From CAZFZT01 sp964523675 (GTDB lineage Bacteria; Planctomycetota; Phycisphaerae; Phycisphaerales; SM1A02), in the NCBI GenBank assembly GCA_964523675.1, contig CAZFZT010000003.1, forward strand, positions 1 through 64,000: a stretch of DNA of 64,000 nucleotides, given 5' to 3'. Every line of letters begins with the position of its first letter. Position 1 is the first letter of the stretch. Position numbers and translations under genes: made by a program. Positions 61,807 through 64,000 of the stretch are shown piece after piece. The notes under the pieces are model-generated. The model had not been told where the DNA came from. It did not search any database and saw nothing but the letters and a program-made list of their open reading frames with translations.

Positions 61807-63888
61807 TCAGCCGGCCGCCGGTACAGGTGCGGAGTCGGCTTGCCTCATCGCAGCCCTCGTGGGCTTCGCAATGCGGCTCGCTTCTAGACGTCGCTGCGCC
61901 TGCGTTTGTTCGGAGAAACCTTCACCGAATCGGATCAATCGCATCGAATTGGCGATCACGATGATGTACGCGCTGATGTACCAGGCGATCACGATCGCGA
62001 AACCGGTCGTGGCCTGACGGGTCAGCACGCCCGTTGCCGCGAGCGCCAGTCCGAACATCGCCCACGCCAGCGAAACCCCGATGTTCTGCCCGATGATGTT
62101 TCGCGTCTTTCGGGCAAGCTCCAGGAGGAACGGCACATGCCGCAGATCATCATTCATGAGCGCGACGCCAGCCGAATTGGTGGCGATATCGGAGCCGGTA
62201 AGGCCCATTGCCACGCCGACGTCAGCCGAGGCCAGGATCGGGCCGTCATTGATGCCGTCGCCCACGACCAGCGTGCGGTGCCCCTTGCGAATGAGGTACT
62301 TGAGTTCCTCGTGCTTCTCTTCGGGCAGGCATTCCGCTTCGATGGCGTCGACGCCGACGGCCTGTCCGACGCGCTTGGCGACAGAGAGTCGGTCGCCGGT
62401 AAAGATGCACACACGCCGCACGCCGAGATGCCGCATCTTGGCGATCACCTCGTGTGAGTCGCGGCGGAGTTTGTCTTCAAGCCCGACCGCGCCGAGATAC
62501 CTGCCGTCTTTGACGACATGCACGGCCGACATACCTTGGGTCTTCTCATCGACCGCGCTGATCTGCTCGCGTAGCTGCGGGTAGAGCTCCGCCAGCCACT
62601 CAGGGCGACCGGCCTGAATCTCGCCATCCGAAGATTTCGCAGTCACCCCGCGGCCGTGAACTTCTTTGTAATCCTGCACCGACGCCGGCACAATTCTCGC
62701 TTGCCTGGCTGTTTCGAGGATCGACCTGGCGAGCGGGTGATTGGAGCTTTGTTCCACATCGGCAGCCGCCTGAAGCAATGCCGCACCTTCGACATCCCCA
62801 GATGGCACGAGCCGGCTGACGGCAAACTTGCCGGTCGTAAGTGTGCCGGTTTTGTCAAGGACCACGGTGTCAATCGTTGCCGCCGCTTCCAGCGTCTTGG
62901 TTTCCTTGATCATGATGCCAAGCCGCGCAGCAGCTGCGAACGCTGCGACCATGGCCGTGGGATACGCAATGAGCAGCGCGCCGGGGCACGTCACCACCAG
63001 CACCATGATCGCCCGCATGGCCGCTTCCTGCTGCGCGCCCGGATCGCCGCTGCGGGCCGTGAAGAACCACACCAGGAACGCAATGGCGATGACAACCCAG
63101 AAGTAATAACCCGCAAGCTGCTCCAGCAGTTCCTGCCGCTGCGTCCGGGCCGACTCTGCTTCGCGAATGAGCTTTTCGACCTTGCCGATCGTCGTATCGC
63201 CTGCGACGGCGGTCACCTGCACATCGATCTGACCGGTCAGGTTGGTGGTTCCTGCGTACACCTCGGTGCCGACTTCACCTTCGATGGGCATCGCCTCGCC
63301 GGTGAGCGAGGCCTGGTTGATGTTGCTCGATCCGGCCACGATCACGCCGTCCACCGGAAGGTTTTCACCAGGTCGCACACGCACGATCTCGCCGATCTTG
63401 AGCTGCGCCAGCCGGACCTCTCGCTCCAAACCATCTTCGATCAAACGGGCGACGTCAGGCGTCAAGTGAACAAGATCGCGAATGGCACGCTGCGCGCCCC
63501 ACGCCGTGCGGCTGAGCACAAGGTTCGCCGTCCACAGAAACAGCGCAAGTACTCCCGCAATCAAATAGAACTGCGAAACAAAGGCCGCCATCACCGCCAG
63601 TGAGGCAAGCGAATCACTCGACGGCCGGCCGCGGCGAATCTCCTGCCATGCGCCCATCAAGAGCGGAACGACCAGAATGATCGCGCCGATCAGAGCGGGA
63701 AGCTGATACACGTGTTCATGCTTGCCGGCGATACTCAAGATCCACGACACGAGGAGCAGAACGCCGCCTGCAAGGGCGACGAACAGCCGGCGTTCGAGCT
63801 TTTCGGCCCCGCCGGCGTCGCCTTCAATGCCATCCGAGCGGCCAGTGCCGAACATGGGGCTGTGGCTAGGTGCGGTCAGTTGCGACAT
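61807..63888 (-). CDS. heavy-metal-translocating P1B-type ATPase with CPG motif, no metal-binding N-domain
   Basis: 693 residues; GGAG lies 10 nt upstream of the ATG at 63888. It shows TGEAMPIEG (actuator), DKTGTLT with Asp345, the SSNHPLA HP motif near 386, and GDGINDGPILASADVGVAMG. The membrane metal motif reads CPG (301-303) rather than CPC or CPH, and there is no N-terminal HMA domain; the N-terminus is short and polar. It pumps a metal ion at the membrane; the metal cannot be deduced. The gene is the last on this strand before the window end. Confidence 0.92.
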   Translation of the reverse strand: MSQLTAPSHSPMFGTGRSDGIEGDAGGAEKLERRLFVALAGGVLLLVSWILSIAGKHEHVYQLPALIGAIILVVPLLMGAWQEIRRGRPSSDSLASLAVMAAFVSQFYLIAGVLALFLWTANLVLSRTAWGAQRAIRDLVHLTPDVARLIEDGLEREVRLAQLKIGEIVRVRPGENLPVDGVIVAGSSNINQASLTGEAMPIEGEVGTEVYAGTTNLTGQIDVQVTAVAGDTTIGKVEKLIREAESARTQRQELLEQLAGYYFWVVIAIAFLVWFFTARSGDPGAQQEAAMRAIMVLVVTCPGALLIAYPTAMVAAFAAAARLGIMIKETKTLEAAATIDTVVLDKTGTLTTGKFAVSRLVPSGDVEGAALLQAAADVEQSSNHPLARSILETARQARIVPASVQDYKEVHGRGVTAKSSDGEIQAGRPEWLAELYPQLREQISAVDEKTQGMSAVHVVKDGRYLGAVGLEDKLRRDSHEVIAKMRHLGVRRVCIFTGDRLSVAKRVGQAVGVDAIEAECLPEEKHEELKYLIRKGHRTLVVGDGINDGPILASADVGVAMGLTGSDIATNSAGVALMNDDLRHVPFLLELARKTRNIIGQNIGVSLAWAMFGLALAATGVLTRQATTGFAIVIAWYISAYIIVIANSMRLIRFGEGFSEQTQAQRRLEASRIAKPTRAAMRQADSAPVPAAG

Positions 63889-64000
63889 ACAGAGGAGTCT
63901 CCGGGATCAGACGAAAGCCAGATACAGCGGCCTCGGCGGCCGCGCAGCAGGGGTTTCTGCGCCGAGAAATGGCCGGCCATCATACCGGCAGGGGTCGCGC

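Noticed and set aside
62656..63603. 315-residue plus-strand open frame
   Set aside because: Antisense of the P-type ATPase, whose motifs are unambiguous.

Overview
The window looks like a chromosomal segment from a planctomycete, most likely a Phycisphaerae relative, assembled from short reads (two runs of exactly 100 N). The evidence is the mix of families. Eleven large secreted proteins end in a paired dockerin-like Ca-binding motif followed by a terminal W-G/W-S. There are five membrane proteins with a CxxCGYxL...CPECG-type zinc ribbon, a HYExAFE-family protein, CRTAC1/ASPIC-UnbV proteins, a TIGR02999-type ECF sigma factor paired with a Ser/Thr kinase, and scattered single housekeeping genes (atpD, nuoA) away from their usual operons. 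No tRNA, rRNA, CRISPR array, prophage or intact insertion sequence was seen.

Layout. 1-557: end of a DUF1570-like gene. 702-6138: three tandem beta-helix/dockerin paralogs; the second is interrupted by an assembly gap and a frameshift. 6354-17240: mostly housekeeping genes: dapF, an SDR, anmK, an AI-2E transporter, a HYExAFE protein, small secreted proteins, a glycogen-debranching-type glucosidase, atpD and 6-phosphogluconolactonase. 17322-31737: membrane zinc-ribbon proteins, a squalene-cyclase-like toroid protein, a WDG-repeat dockerin protein, a 1193-aa subtilase with Cys-rich and beta modules, an LPG-synthase-like membrane protein and a large TPR-like protein. 31945-36066: a lipoprotein, a peptide-type ABC solute-binding protein carrying an in-frame repeat insertion, and one permease. 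36236-42115: a dockerin haloperoxidase, a CRTAC1 protein, a vsr remnant, a small charged protein and a CSLREA-like beta-helix protein. 42231-48139: ECF sigma plus kinase, small membrane protein, nuoA, STAS protein, ribD. 48276-53629: three tandem CRTAC1/dockerin paralogs. 53842-63888: PutA-type proline catabolism, a nadK/zinc-ribbon operon, a DUF167 protein, a UPF0316 protein, a B12-domain/MeaB fusion and a P1B-type ATPase.

How it works together. The secreted dockerin proteins (beta-helix, FG-GAP, protease, haloperoxidase) have signal peptides and usually good Shine-Dalgarno sites. Several housekeeping genes instead have a TANNNT-like -10 hexamer exactly 6 nt before the start codon, which suggests leaderless mRNAs. 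The non-coding space is rich in periodic short repeats (heptads, octads, 16-mers) and interspersed elements, some of which have entered coding sequence. Both scaffold gaps are flanked by 55-bp exact repeats, which points to a k=55 de Bruijn assembly and allows the content of the first gap to be predicted.
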